64,000 nucleotides of DNA from Shimia sp. SK013 (GTDB lineage: Bacteria > Pseudomonadota > Alphaproteobacteria > Rhodobacterales > Rhodobacteraceae), in NCBI RefSeq assembly GCF_001292625.1, contig NZ_LAJH01000009.1, positions 964,578 to 1,028,577 on the forward strand. The letters are read 5' to 3'. A program made the position numbers and the translations under genes. The notes below the pieces were generated by a model. That model was not told the origin of the DNA. It searched no databases and worked only from the letters and a program-made list of their open reading frames with translations. This document shows positions 54,443-62,593 of the stretch, piece by piece. The stretch's first letter is position 1, and each line of letters opens with the position of its first letter.

Positions 54443-55377
54443 TTGCGTACCGCTCCAAAGGTAATGCCGCGCAGCAGGTGTTTGCGCAGAAGCACCGTGA
54501 ACACCATCACGGGAACAAGGAAGATCGTGGCGCCTGCGGCCACAGCCGGCCAATCTTTGCCGTTAACGCCAATGATATTGGGGATGAAGGGCGGCGCTGT
54601 TTGGGCTGTCCCCGATGTCAGAAGCACCGCGAAAGCATACTCGTTCCAAGCAAAGATCAGACAGAAGATTGCGGTGGAGGCGATGCCTGTTGCGGCCTGT
54701 GGCAGCACCACCTTGTAGAAAGCTTGAAACCGGGTGTAGCCATCAATCAGAGCGGCCTCTTCATACTCGATCGGGATCTCGTCAATGAAGCCTTTCAAGA
54801 GCCAGACCGAGAGCGACAAGTTGACCGCCGTATAGAGCAGGATCATCCCGAGATGCGTGTCGTTCAGGCCAAGGTTGCGGAACATCAGGAAAATCGGGAT
54901 CGCGACCGCAATCGGCGGCATCATCCGGGTTGAGAGGATGAAAAACAGCAGATCATCTTTGAGAGGCACGCGGAAGCGACTGAAGGCATAGGCCGCAGCT
55001 GTCCCCAAAACCATGCACAAAAAAGTTGAACCGAAACCGATGATAACGGAGTTCAGAAACCGCTCGCCATAGCGTGACGGGCCAGAAATAATCGTGCCGC
55101 GTTTGCGTGCAATTTCATCATACCACGTCTGCGGTGGTCCCGCCGCTTCCAGCATATCGTCGGTGGCGCGCGTGCGATCCGTGAACAGGTTCACATATCC
55201 TTCCAAGGTCGGCTCAAACACCACGACGGGCGGGTAGGAAATTGAGTCCGCAGGTGACTTGAACCCTGTCGCGATAATCCACAGCAAAGGAATAATCGTG
55301 ACGACGGCATAGGTGACCACCAAAAGCCCAGCAAACCACTTGGTGCTCTTGTTTGGTTCTGTGACTGAGAAACTCAT
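54439..55377 (-). CDS. ABC transporter permease (MalG type)
   Basis: A 312-residue membrane protein with six segments. The EAA loop is YEEAALIDGYTRFQAFYKVV with LPQAATGIASTAIF. The periplasmic loop after the first segment is slightly enlarged (TRATDDMLEAAGPPQTWYDE and beyond). It overlaps both neighbours by 4 nt. Confidence 0.9.
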   Translation of the reverse strand: MSFSVTEPNKSTKWFAGLLVVTYAVVTIIPLLWIIATGFKSPADSISYPPVVVFEPTLEGYVNLFTDRTRATDDMLEAAGPPQTWYDEIARKRGTIISGPSRYGERFLNSVIIGFGSTFLCMVLGTAAAYAFSRFRVPLKDDLLFFILSTRMMPPIAVAIPIFLMFRNLGLNDTHLGMILLYTAVNLSLSVWLLKGFIDEIPIEYEEAALIDGYTRFQAFYKVVLPQAATGIASTAIFCLIFAWNEYAFAVLLTSGTAQTAPPFIPNIIGVNGKDWPAVAAGATIFLVPVMVFTVLLRKHLLRGITFGAVRK

Positions 55378-56321
55378 CGTTCTTTCACCTTATTGAGCGC
55401 TTTCACGTAGATCGAAGCGAGCCCGAAGACCGTGACAAACAGGATGACCGCATAGGCCGACGAATACCCTGTGCGCCACTTTTCAAAAGCTTCGCGCTTT
55501 AGATCGATGGATGTGAGCGTTGTGGTGTTGCCGGGCCCGCCGCCCGTAAGCTGAACCACAAGGTCGAACATTTTGAAGTTCTCGATCCCACGGAACAACA
55601 CAGCCAGCATCAAAAACGGCAGCGCCATCGGAATTGTAATTGTCCAAAACTGACGCCACTTGCTGGCGCGGTCGCATTCGGCGGCTTCATAAATGCTGTC
55701 AGGGATGGAGCGCAAACCAGCCAAACAAATCAGCATCACAAAGGGCGTCCACATCCACGTATCCGCGATGATGATCGCCCAAGGGGCCAAATGCACATCC
55801 CCAATCATCGAGAAACTCGCAGGATCTGCGCCGGTAAAAAAGGCGACAACGTAGTTAAACAAGCCGATCTGCGGCTGATACAGGAAGGTCCAGAAGTTCC
55901 CGACCACCGCGGGGGACAGCATCATCGGGAAAACGATGATCGTCGTCCACAAATCGTTGCCCTTGAATTTCTTGTTGATCAGGAAGGCCAGAAAAAAACC
56001 GATGAGCACTTGCAGCGCAATCGTCCAAAGCAGGAAATGCGCTGTCGCCTGCATTGTGTTCCAAATATCCGGATCGCTCAGTATGCGTTTGTAATTTCGC
56101 AATCCGACCCATTCGACGTCGTTGTTCGGACGGTTCACCCGAAAGTTTGTGAAGCTAAGCCGGATCGTCCAGATAAGTGGGAAGATATTCACCGCCAGCA
56201 GCAAGAAGATGGTCGGGGCAACAAAGATCCATGCAATTGCGCGATCTGACAGGCCCCTGATCTTTCTGGCTACTCCGTCGGGCGTACTTTGCGCCGCCCT
56301 GTGAATGGGAGAGGTGGTCAT
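55374..56321 (-). CDS. ABC transporter permease (MalF type)
   Basis: A 315-residue membrane protein: WIFVAPTIFLLLAVNIFPLI as first segment, and EAA loop YEAAECDRASKWRQFWTIT followed by IPMALPFLML. The ATG at 56321 follows AAGGAAA; the upstream-open frame has no homology. It follows the hairpin at 56383-56409. Confidence 0.9.
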   Translation of the reverse strand: MTTSPIHRAAQSTPDGVARKIRGLSDRAIAWIFVAPTIFLLLAVNIFPLIWTIRLSFTNFRVNRPNNDVEWVGLRNYKRILSDPDIWNTMQATAHFLLWTIALQVLIGFFLAFLINKKFKGNDLWTTIIVFPMMLSPAVVGNFWTFLYQPQIGLFNYVVAFFTGADPASFSMIGDVHLAPWAIIIADTWMWTPFVMLICLAGLRSIPDSIYEAAECDRASKWRQFWTITIPMALPFLMLAVLFRGIENFKMFDLVVQLTGGGPGNTTTLTSIDLKREAFEKWRTGYSSAYAVILFVTVFGLASIYVKALNKVKER

Positions 56322-56382
56322 GGTTTTATTTCCTTCAAGTCGGATCCAACAGACCCGGCTGAACACAGTAGCTATGTGAGAA

Positions 56383-56409
56383 CTCCAGCCGGAAGAGCAC
56401 CGGCTGGAG
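56383..56409 (-). other. intercistronic hairpin between binding protein and permease
   Basis: A perfect 10-bp stem, CTCCAGCCGG with CCGGCTGGAG, loop AAGAGCA. It lies in the 131-nt gap and lacks a T-tract. Confidence 0.7.
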
Positions 56410-56452
56410 ACATGTCGGACCCTCAAAAAGGACGGCCGACAGGGAGGAGTGC

Positions 56453-57775
56453 TTAGAGTTTGCCTTCGTCTTCGAACACTTCGGTCCAATCCCGAACCAA
56501 ACCATCAAGAGCGTCTTGTGCGCTCCCTTCGCCAGCGATGGCAAAGCCATGCAGACGCTCCTGTGCAGCGATCAAAAGGTCCGCATAGGCCGGCTCGGCC
56601 CAGAAATCTTTCACGATCGCCATGGAGTCCAAAAACGCCTGAGCATAGGGCTGACTTCCGACAAAGGACGGGTCATCGACAACCGCATTCAATGCGGAAT
56701 AGCCGCCCATTTCCCACCAACGCGCCTGAACTTTCGGCTGTGCGAACCATTGGATGTACTCAAGCGCGGCCTCTTGATTTTCAGAGTATGATACAACGGA
56801 AATGCCTTGGCCGCCGAGCTGCGCAAATTGTCCTGCCGGACCCGGAGGGTTCGCAAAATAGCCCGATTTGTCGCCGCCAACATTGGTGTCCGCATGGACC
56901 CCAGGCCAGACAAAGGCAAAGCCCATGGACATCGCCACCTGACCGGAGCGATAGGCGTCAATGTTTTCGCCCATGTACCAGTTTGATGAGCCCGGAGGCG
57001 CCCCAACGTCGTAAAGCTCCTTGTAGTATTCCAGCCCCGCGACGGCCCCTGGAGAATTCACAAACCCTTCAAGGTCGTAGGGCTGCGCTGGGTTCTCATA
57101 TTCGAAACCAAAGTTATACAGGGCATTTGTGGCGCCCATTGTGATTCCTTCAGACCCACGCTCGGTGTAAAGCGACACGCCATATACGGTTGTGCCGTCA
57201 ATTTCACGTCCCTGAAAGAACGTGGCGATGTCCTTCAGCTGATCAAGGGAGGCCGGAACATCCAATGCATAGCCATAGGTGTCCATAAATTCGGCCTGCA
57301 ACTCTGGACGTTCAAACCAATCACGGCGGTAAGACCAGCCGACAACATCGCCAAATGCGGGCAACGCATAGTAGTTTGGAGTGCCTTTGGGCCATTCGGA
57401 ATAGCCGGTAACGGTGGCAGGAATGAAGTCATCCATTGAAATGCCGTTGGCGTCAAAGAAATCATTCAGCTTGATGTAATGGCCGTTCTCCGCACCGCCA
57501 CCGATCCATTGGCTGTCACCAATCATCAGATCGCATAGCTGACCGCCGGAGTTCAATTCGTTCAACATGCGGTCGGCAAAGCTGGGCCAGGGTACAAACT
57601 CAAAACTCATGTTGTGACCGGATTGCGCCTCAAAGTCTTTGCTGAGCTCAACCAGAGCATTTGCGGGGTCCCATGCCGCCCAACAGAGTGTCAGGTCTTC
57701 CGCGGCGGCTGCTGTTGCTAAGCCAGACGCAAGAATTGCCCCGACTGCAACAGACGTCATCATCTTCGGTTTCAT
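56453..57775 (-). CDS. ABC transporter substrate-binding protein (sugar/polyol type)
   Basis: A 440-residue exported protein. The signal peptide (KMMTSVAVGAILASGLATA, cleavage near AAAAE-DLT) is followed by LCWAAWDPANALVELSKDFE, QLCDLMIGDSQWIGGGAENG, GVSLYTERGSEGITMG and SGQVAMSMGFAFVWPG, typical of family-1 binding proteins for sugars or polyols. The ATG at 57775 has an excellent Shine-Dalgarno, GGGAGGAG. First gene of the operon; two operator-like palindromes lie upstream. Confidence 0.9.
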   Translation of the reverse strand: MKPKMMTSVAVGAILASGLATAAAAEDLTLCWAAWDPANALVELSKDFEAQSGHNMSFEFVPWPSFADRMLNELNSGGQLCDLMIGDSQWIGGGAENGHYIKLNDFFDANGISMDDFIPATVTGYSEWPKGTPNYYALPAFGDVVGWSYRRDWFERPELQAEFMDTYGYALDVPASLDQLKDIATFFQGREIDGTTVYGVSLYTERGSEGITMGATNALYNFGFEYENPAQPYDLEGFVNSPGAVAGLEYYKELYDVGAPPGSSNWYMGENIDAYRSGQVAMSMGFAFVWPGVHADTNVGGDKSGYFANPPGPAGQFAQLGGQGISVVSYSENQEAALEYIQWFAQPKVQARWWEMGGYSALNAVVDDPSFVGSQPYAQAFLDSMAIVKDFWAEPAYADLLIAAQERLHGFAIAGEGSAQDALDGLVRDWTEVFEDEGKL

Positions 57776-57845
57776 TTGGTATACTCCTCCCATTCCAGTT
57801 TTCGCCGGGCCCCCTCGCCAAGACTCAGCCTGCACCATTGCTAAC

Positions 57846-57891
57846 TGAGGCACGTGCATCATTTCAAGTTTTTTCTGAGACACGTGCCTCA
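57846..57891. promoter_or_regulatory. paired CACGTG-centred operators for the LacI regulator
   Basis: TGAGGCACGTGCATCA (57846-57861) and TGAGACACGTGCCTCA (57876-57891) are near-perfect palindromes sharing the core GACACGTG/GCACGTGC, with centres 30 bp apart on the same helix face. They lie between the divergent binding-protein and LacI genes. Confidence 0.8.
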
Positions 57892-57960
57892 AAAGAATGA
57901 TACGAGAGGTGAAACCGCGCGGAAAACGACGTTGCCAATCCTAACTTTGCGAAACAACAA

Positions 57961-59031
57961 ATGTTTGATAAGATGAGAAAATCTGAAAACTCCATACTTG
58001 AGCATTCAATGCTTCGACCCACCACAAAAGATCTGGCAAAAGAAGCAGGCGTGAGTCGTGCCACCGTGGATCGGGTCCTAAATGGGCGCGAAGGCGTGAA
58101 GCAAAAAACCGTCGATCGGGTCAATGAAGCGATCAAAAAGCTCGGATTTGTCCGAAACATTCAAGCCGCCAACCTCGCCAAATCCCAGAAGTACCGATTT
58201 GTCTTTGCACTCCCCAAATCCGGTGATCAATTCTTGGATGCCATTATTCACCACATTGATGAGGCTGGCTCGATTTTCGCAGAGGATCTTGTTTGGTGCG
58301 AAGTTCATCAAATTGACGAAAATGACCCGCACAACGTTTCTGCCTTCCTGGGCACCTTGGACGCCGCCACCACAAGCGGCGTTGCGATCATGGCGCCGGA
58401 ATCTCCGCAAGTAAGGGACGCGATCTATCGCCTAAAAGAACGCGGGGTCGCCGCACTGCCATTCATTTCTGATCAAACAAGCATGGATGATCATGGGGTC
58501 GGCATGAACAACAATTCGGCAGGCGCCACTGCTGCGAACCTGATCGGTCGATTCAACAGATCTGAAACGGGTTCAGTTATGGTTATCGCCGAAAGCATGC
58601 AATCGCGTGACAGCTTGGAGCGCCGACTTGGATTTGATTCCGAATTGAGACAGCACTTCCCAAGCATGCGTGTTTTGCCGTCCCTAGAGACCTACGGCAA
58701 CTATGAGAGGGCTCATGACATCATTGCAAATACTGTTCAGAACAATCCGGACCTTGCTGGTCTTTATGTGATGTCGTCGGAAGCGCGCACGCCATTGACG
58801 ATTGTAAACGAGCTCTGCGGCACTGCCAGTTTTATTAAGATCGCTCATGAGCGCACACCATTCACCGAGGCTGAGCTCCGGGCTGGCAGGCTCGATAGCA
58901 TCATCGCGCAGGACCCGGGGCATTTGGTACGCAGCGCGGTTCGAAAGCTAAAAGCTACCGTCGACGGACGGCAGCCAAAGAGCTCTCAAGAGCGCATACG
59001 CGTGGAAGTGATCTTACGCACCAACTTGTAG
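57961..59031 (+). CDS. LacI-family transcriptional regulator
   Basis: A 356-residue regulator. The helix-turn-helix is TTKDLAKEAGVSRATVDRVL with hinge TVDRVNEAIKKLGFVRN, then a periplasmic-binding-protein-like effector domain (FVFALPKSGDQFLDAIIHHI, GVAIMAPESPQVRDAI, GNYERAHDIIANTVQNNPDL). ATG at 57961 has no clear Shine-Dalgarno. Starts at 57973 or 58009 would place the helix-turn-helix nearer the N-terminus as usual. It is divergent from the importer/dihydroxyacetone kinase operon and probably represses it. Confidence 0.88.
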   Translation: MFDKMRKSENSILEHSMLRPTTKDLAKEAGVSRATVDRVLNGREGVKQKTVDRVNEAIKKLGFVRNIQAANLAKSQKYRFVFALPKSGDQFLDAIIHHIDEAGSIFAEDLVWCEVHQIDENDPHNVSAFLGTLDAATTSGVAIMAPESPQVRDAIYRLKERGVAALPFISDQTSMDDHGVGMNNNSAGATAANLIGRFNRSETGSVMVIAESMQSRDSLERRLGFDSELRQHFPSMRVLPSLETYGNYERAHDIIANTVQNNPDLAGLYVMSSEARTPLTIVNELCGTASFIKIAHERTPFTEAELRAGRLDSIIAQDPGHLVRSAVRKLKATVDGRQPKSSQERIRVEVILRTNL

Positions 59032-59064
59032 CGGCGAGACCGTCGTTGGGTGATACTCCATGAT

Positions 59065-59110
59065 GCGGGTTTCAGCTGTCTGGTAAAAGCACACGCTGAA
59101 AAAATCCCGC
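59065..59110 (+). terminator. imperfect stem-loop after the LacI gene
   Basis: GCGGGTTTCAGC (59065-59076) pairs with GCTGAAA...CCCGC (59095-59110) with a 4-nt bulge, 34 nt beyond the LacI stop. The following T-run is only three bases, so the call is tentative. Confidence 0.35.
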
Positions 59111-59294
59111 TTTGGAGGCCCATCGGCGGCCAGACATGCAAGATTACCGCGTCTGATACCCGGCGAACAAAACTTCTTTTCGTGTCAGGGGCTGGGTTCA
59201 GATAGATAAAAAAGATCGACTGAATTTGCGACGCCGCGCACAACATACGACACGCATGCCGAATATAGCTCAGGGGTTTTGACCGCTCATTGAC

Positions 59295-59975
59295 ATGTTT
59301 GGCCGCTGTGGCGAAATTGACTTGTTTTCTTTTCCCAAACTGGATGCTCTTGTCATGTTGGAAACCGCAAAATTGCTCAGCGTTAATCCGATTGTGGGAT
59401 TCATAGAGTCATTCGTTGATGCGGAGACGATAAGTCGACTTGAGGCAGATCTTTCAAAAATGGACCTCGGCCCTGCGGAAGTGGCAAGCGCCACTGGACC
59501 AGTGCAGGATAGCAAGAGGATTGCCCTAACCCGCAAAATCCTGCCATCGCAAAGCGAACAGATCGACAAACTTCTAGATCGGGTGGCCGCTGTTTTTCAG
59601 ATGAAGTCCGAACTCTGTGAACATCCTGAATTTATCAGTTATCAAGCTGGCGGAGAATTCAAACGTCACTTTGATGCCGGTCTGGGTGGCGTTATGCCAA
59701 ATCCAAATCCGGATCAGTTTGAGCCGAGTCAAAGGGTTTTTACTGCTGTATTGTATCTCAACGATGATTTCACGGCGGGTGAAACCGTGTTCCCGCGTTT
59801 GGATGTCACGATTAAGCCAAAGAGTGGCCGATTGGTGTTTTGGCAAAATACCAATATCGGGTCTTTGAAAGTACACCCGATGAGTATGCATCAGGGCGCA
59901 CCGGTCGAGGACGGCAACAAGCGTATCGTCAGCTTTTGGTTCAGGAACCGTCCTTGGAGGCCGGCGCTTTCTTGA
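59295..59975 (+). CDS. prolyl-4-hydroxylase-like 2-oxoglutarate/Fe(II) oxygenase
   Basis: A 226-residue enzyme of the P4Hc type. The iron ligands are seen as HFD in GGEFKRHFDAGLGG and the distal His in SMHQGAPVEDGNKRIVSFWFRN; the Lys in NKRI fits the 2-oxoglutarate-binding position. YLNDDFTAGETVFPRLD and VKPKSGRLVFWQNTN-type segments (IKPKSGRLVFWQN) complete the double-stranded beta-helix. No signal peptide. The start could be 59295 or 59355 (MLETAKLL); neither has a clear Shine-Dalgarno. It ends 139 nt before a proline-rich 32-residue peptide gene, a possible substrate (inference). Confidence 0.85.
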   Translation: MFGRCGEIDLFSFPKLDALVMLETAKLLSVNPIVGFIESFVDAETISRLEADLSKMDLGPAEVASATGPVQDSKRIALTRKILPSQSEQIDKLLDRVAAVFQMKSELCEHPEFISYQAGGEFKRHFDAGLGGVMPNPNPDQFEPSQRVFTAVLYLNDDFTAGETVFPRLDVTIKPKSGRLVFWQNTNIGSLKVHPMSMHQGAPVEDGNKRIVSFWFRNRPWRPALS

Positions 59976-60114
59976 AGTGCACGTGGCTGCTTTAGGTATT
60001 AAAACGAACCTGGCGGACACCCTGGGCGCCCGCCAACCGATACCTGAACTCACAATGCCGACCTGACCAAGCTATTCGCCCACTCAGCCGAAGCATTGGT
60101 CGTCTAAAACGAAT

Positions 60115-60213
60115 TTACTTTTGAACTGGTGGTTCGGGTGGGTCTCCGACCTTGGCCGTTTGGGCAGCCACTGAGCCTTGAAGGCGCAATAGTTTGGACT
60201 TGTCTAGCTTCAT
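60115..60213 (-). CDS. 32-residue candidate precursor peptide, Pro-rich C-terminus
   Basis: A small frame on the minus strand with ATG at 60213 preceded by GGAGGGAAG, one of the strongest Shine-Dalgarno matches in the window. The peptide starts MKLDKSKLLRLQ, a basic, Leu-rich, leader-like half. It continues with a small-residue linker (GSVAAQTAK) and ends VGDPPEPPVQK with four prolines, two acidic residues and a C-terminal Lys. It lies between the P4H-like oxygenase and the thioesterase-like gene, beside carrier, adenylation and HExxH genes. The layout suggests a ribosomally made peptide modified by these enzymes. It is too short for ordinary gene calling, and no homologue is known to me. Confidence 0.55.
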   Translation of the reverse strand: MKLDKSKLLRLQGSVAAQTAKVGDPPEPPVQK

Positions 60214-60275
60214 TCTTCCCTCCATTAGTAGTTTAAATTGCTTTCGCGCCCCTAGGTTATGAGCGGGACATTGTG

Positions 60276-60989
60276 ATGTCGACAAAAAGGGTGCTGGAAA
60301 CCCAAGAAAAGTTGATGGCCAACTGGCCTGGGACTCCGCTGGATCGAGCGGGCATTGTCCGCATATTGAATACTGAGGGAACGAAGCCGCCTCTGTTTTG
60401 GGTTTTTAATTCAGCAAAAGAGCCACAATCACTTGCGGATGCCCTTGGCCCTGATCAGCCGCTGATTTTCTCGCGCTCCGCGCATCTCCTTGTGTCTTCT
60501 GAAGATGACAGGCTGCTTATCCGGAAAATTTTGGGCGACTATTTGCTTGATGAAATTTCCAGATCCTTCGCCGGGCAAAAGTTTGACGCAGGAACAAGCT
60601 GCCAAGGCGCGTCGCTGGTCATGTACCTTGCCGCGAAGTCGGATCGTGGGACCTTTGAGATTGGCAGTATGTGCCTGATCAACAGCCGGCTTCCCGAGAT
60701 CGCAACAGGGTGTCCTGCGTTGCTCATTTACGGCAGCGGCGATCCTGGGCACGATCCCTTTCGGCAAAACATTGAAGAGGCGGCGTCAAAAGCCTCAGTC
60801 TGTTATTCTGAGTACGAACGGATCCTTCTCGATGCGCAGCACGGAGGCTACTACTCAGAGGAAATCCTTGCGAATATACTCAGTCAGTTTCAGAGTTTTC
60901 GGTCGGAGAGGTCTGCGAGATGGTGGGCAGGGCGTTGGCTAGCTCTGCGACAGTGGGTTGGTACATCAAGATCGAAGGGGGCAGCGTGA
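60276..60989 (+). CDS. thioesterase-like alpha/beta hydrolase with Cys nucleophile
   Basis: A 237-residue protein resembling NRPS-type thioesterase domains: PPLFWVFNSAKEPQSLADAL and LGPDQPLIFS at the start, nucleophile elbow GTSCQGASLVMYLA with Cys (about residue 109) where Ser is usual, LLIYGSGDPGHDPFR with a possible acid residue, and the His in ILLDAQHGGYYSEE. It probably unloads or transfers an acyl/aminoacyl group from the nearby carrier protein. A GTG at 60273 is an alternative start. Its last ~36 codons overlap the convergent carrier-protein gene by 110 nt, which is unusual. Confidence 0.7.
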   Translation: MSTKRVLETQEKLMANWPGTPLDRAGIVRILNTEGTKPPLFWVFNSAKEPQSLADALGPDQPLIFSRSAHLLVSSEDDRLLIRKILGDYLLDEISRSFAGQKFDAGTSCQGASLVMYLAAKSDRGTFEIGSMCLINSRLPEIATGCPALLIYGSGDPGHDPFRQNIEEAASKASVCYSEYERILLDAQHGGYYSEEILANILSQFQSFRSERSARWWAGRWLALRQWVGTSRSKGAA

Positions 60990-61143
60990 AGCCAACAAGC
61001 TCTTCGATGTATGCGCACATGCTGACGACCGTGAGCGAGTCCCCCCCCAATTCAAAAAAGTCGCTGTCCTCACTAATAATTTCGTCGGGAAAAGCGCGGC
61101 GGTAAGCGGCCGTTACAATCGCTTGATAGTCAACGGAACTCAT
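60880..61143 (-). CDS. acyl/peptidyl carrier protein
   Basis: An 87-residue carrier protein: helical bundle with the phosphopantetheine site Ser36 in FFELGGDSLTVVSM and the ending FTLPPSILMYQPTVAELANAL, as in NRPS-type carriers. It should hold the residue activated by the adjacent adenylation enzyme, whose stop overlaps its start by 14 nt. The C-terminal part is antisense to the thioesterase-like gene. Confidence 0.88.
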   Translation of the reverse strand: MSSVDYQAIVTAAYRRAFPDEIISEDSDFFELGGDSLTVVSMCAYIEELVGFTLPPSILMYQPTVAELANALPTISQTSPTENSETD

Positions 61144-62593
61144 CGAAGGCGCTCTCTTTCTGTAAAGCGGTGGTCTGCAGCTGCCCTAAGGCGATTTTGT
61201 TTGAGGCGTTTCGGGGCAGCATCTCTTTCACCATGATTTTATCCGGGCGACGGTAAGACGCAACAGACTTTCGGATCGCTTGGGACAGTTCCGACAGGTT
61301 CAGCGCGGTTTCAACAGCCAGAAACACAACGTCATCGGCGCTTTTGGGGTCAGCGGTTGTAAAGGCAATGCAATCGCGCACGCCACCAATAGCCTTCACG
61401 TCATTTTCGAGCTCCGGAAGGTTAATGTTGACGGATTGACGGCTCGCGACCTGCTGTGATCGCCCCGCGATAAAGAGATAGCCGTCTTCGTCAAGCCAAC
61501 CGATATCACCCGTTTCCAAAGGAGCCGGTTTGTCCTTCCACAAAGGCGTGACAACAATATTTCCGATGTTTCCCGGCTTGCACTGCTGACCACCCGAAGT
61601 CCGGATATCCACCTGAATATTGGTCAACGGTTTGCCAACTGAATTGGGCTTGTGCAGGATTTCGCCGCGCGCCAAACGAGATACAGGGCCGACGCCGGCC
61701 AACGAATAAAGGTTGGAAAAACCCGGAGTGAGCGTCTTATAAGCTTTGACCAAATCACTTGATGGGATGGGCCCACCTACAGATGCCATGCGTTCTATGT
61801 GGGGATATGCCGGACCTCGCTTTTGCACGTCGCGCCCCTCGTGAAGCAGCAGCAGATCGCGTATCAAAACCGGCGGCAACCCCGCAGCGGCAATATCAGT
61901 GCGCGACAGAGCTTCGTGCAGTTCATTGGTGCGGAAAAAAAGCGGCAAAGCCAAAATGAATTTGCCGTGGATCATCATCCTTATCCAATGCATCAGAACG
62001 GCGCCAAAGGCGAGGCTCCCGACGATCACCGCAGGAAGTGGCGCCGGCTGGTTCAAAATTTGTTCTGAGCTGGCCACACCTTCTAGAAAGGCTTTGTGGG
62101 TGACGCGTCTAAACCGAGGCAGATTTGTCGTTCCGGATGTCGACAGAACCAGCGCGTCGCCGTCGCTCGGAACCTTTGAGAAATCCAGCGGCTTTGTCGC
62201 TGCAGAGCGAGAATTTCGGTCAGGTAGGGCGTGAATTAACTCTGATCTCGTCAGGCTCTTGATGTCGCTAAAGGCAATGTCTATCTCAGCGCGCTCTAGA
62301 GAACCACATATGTCTTTCAGAGGTTGGCGGGGGTCCAGAAACAACGTCGGCGACCCTTGGGACCACAAAGCCATCATGGCCTCTATACCGCGCAATGGAT
62401 TTGCAGAGATCACAGCCACGGCCTGATTGGGGTTAATGTCTGCTTGTTGGAAAAAGACACCCAGATTAGCAGCAGCGGCCAAAACGTCTGATCGCGTATA
62501 GGTTTGGCCTTCCCACTCCACTGCTACGGCGTCAGGTTGGGTCCTCGCCACATCCAGTATCTTTTGACCGATGTTGGGACCGCTAAAGTTCAT
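61130..62593 (-). CDS. AMP-forming adenylation enzyme (stand-alone NRPS A-domain-like)
   Basis: A 487-residue ANL-superfamily enzyme. It has the P-loop STSGTTNLPR (151-160), ASVGGPIPSSDLVKAYK, YSLAGVGPVSRLA, the ATP-ribose Asp in ETGDIGWLDEDGYLFIAGR, and a C-terminal Lys in LPRNASNKIALGQL. It should adenylate a carboxylic or amino acid and load it on the carrier protein. The hinge motif after GR is unusual (SQQVASRQSVNINLPELE). The substrate cannot be predicted by eye. It is coupled to its neighbours by overlaps of 14 nt and 11 nt. Confidence 0.85.
   Translation of the reverse strand: MNFSGPNIGQKILDVARTQPDAVAVEWEGQTYTRSDVLAAAANLGVFFQQADINPNQAVAVISANPLRGIEAMMALWSQGSPTLFLDPRQPLKDICGSLERAEIDIAFSDIKSLTRSELIHALPDRNSRSAATKPLDFSKVPSDGDALVLSTSGTTNLPRFRRVTHKAFLEGVASSEQILNQPAPLPAVIVGSLAFGAVLMHWIRMMIHGKFILALPLFFRTNELHEALSRTDIAAAGLPPVLIRDLLLLHEGRDVQKRGPAYPHIERMASVGGPIPSSDLVKAYKTLTPGFSNLYSLAGVGPVSRLARGEILHKPNSVGKPLTNIQVDIRTSGGQQCKPGNIGNIVVTPLWKDKPAPLETGDIGWLDEDGYLFIAGRSQQVASRQSVNINLPELENDVKAIGGVRDCIAFTTADPKSADDVVFLAVETALNLSELSQAIRKSVASYRRPDKIMVKEMLPRNASNKIALGQLQTTALQKESAFDEFR

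Noticed and set aside
54254..54553. 99-residue version of the small membrane protein
   Set aside because: The extra N-terminus lies inside the permease gene and lacks hydrophobic or conserved character; ATG at 54442 fits better.
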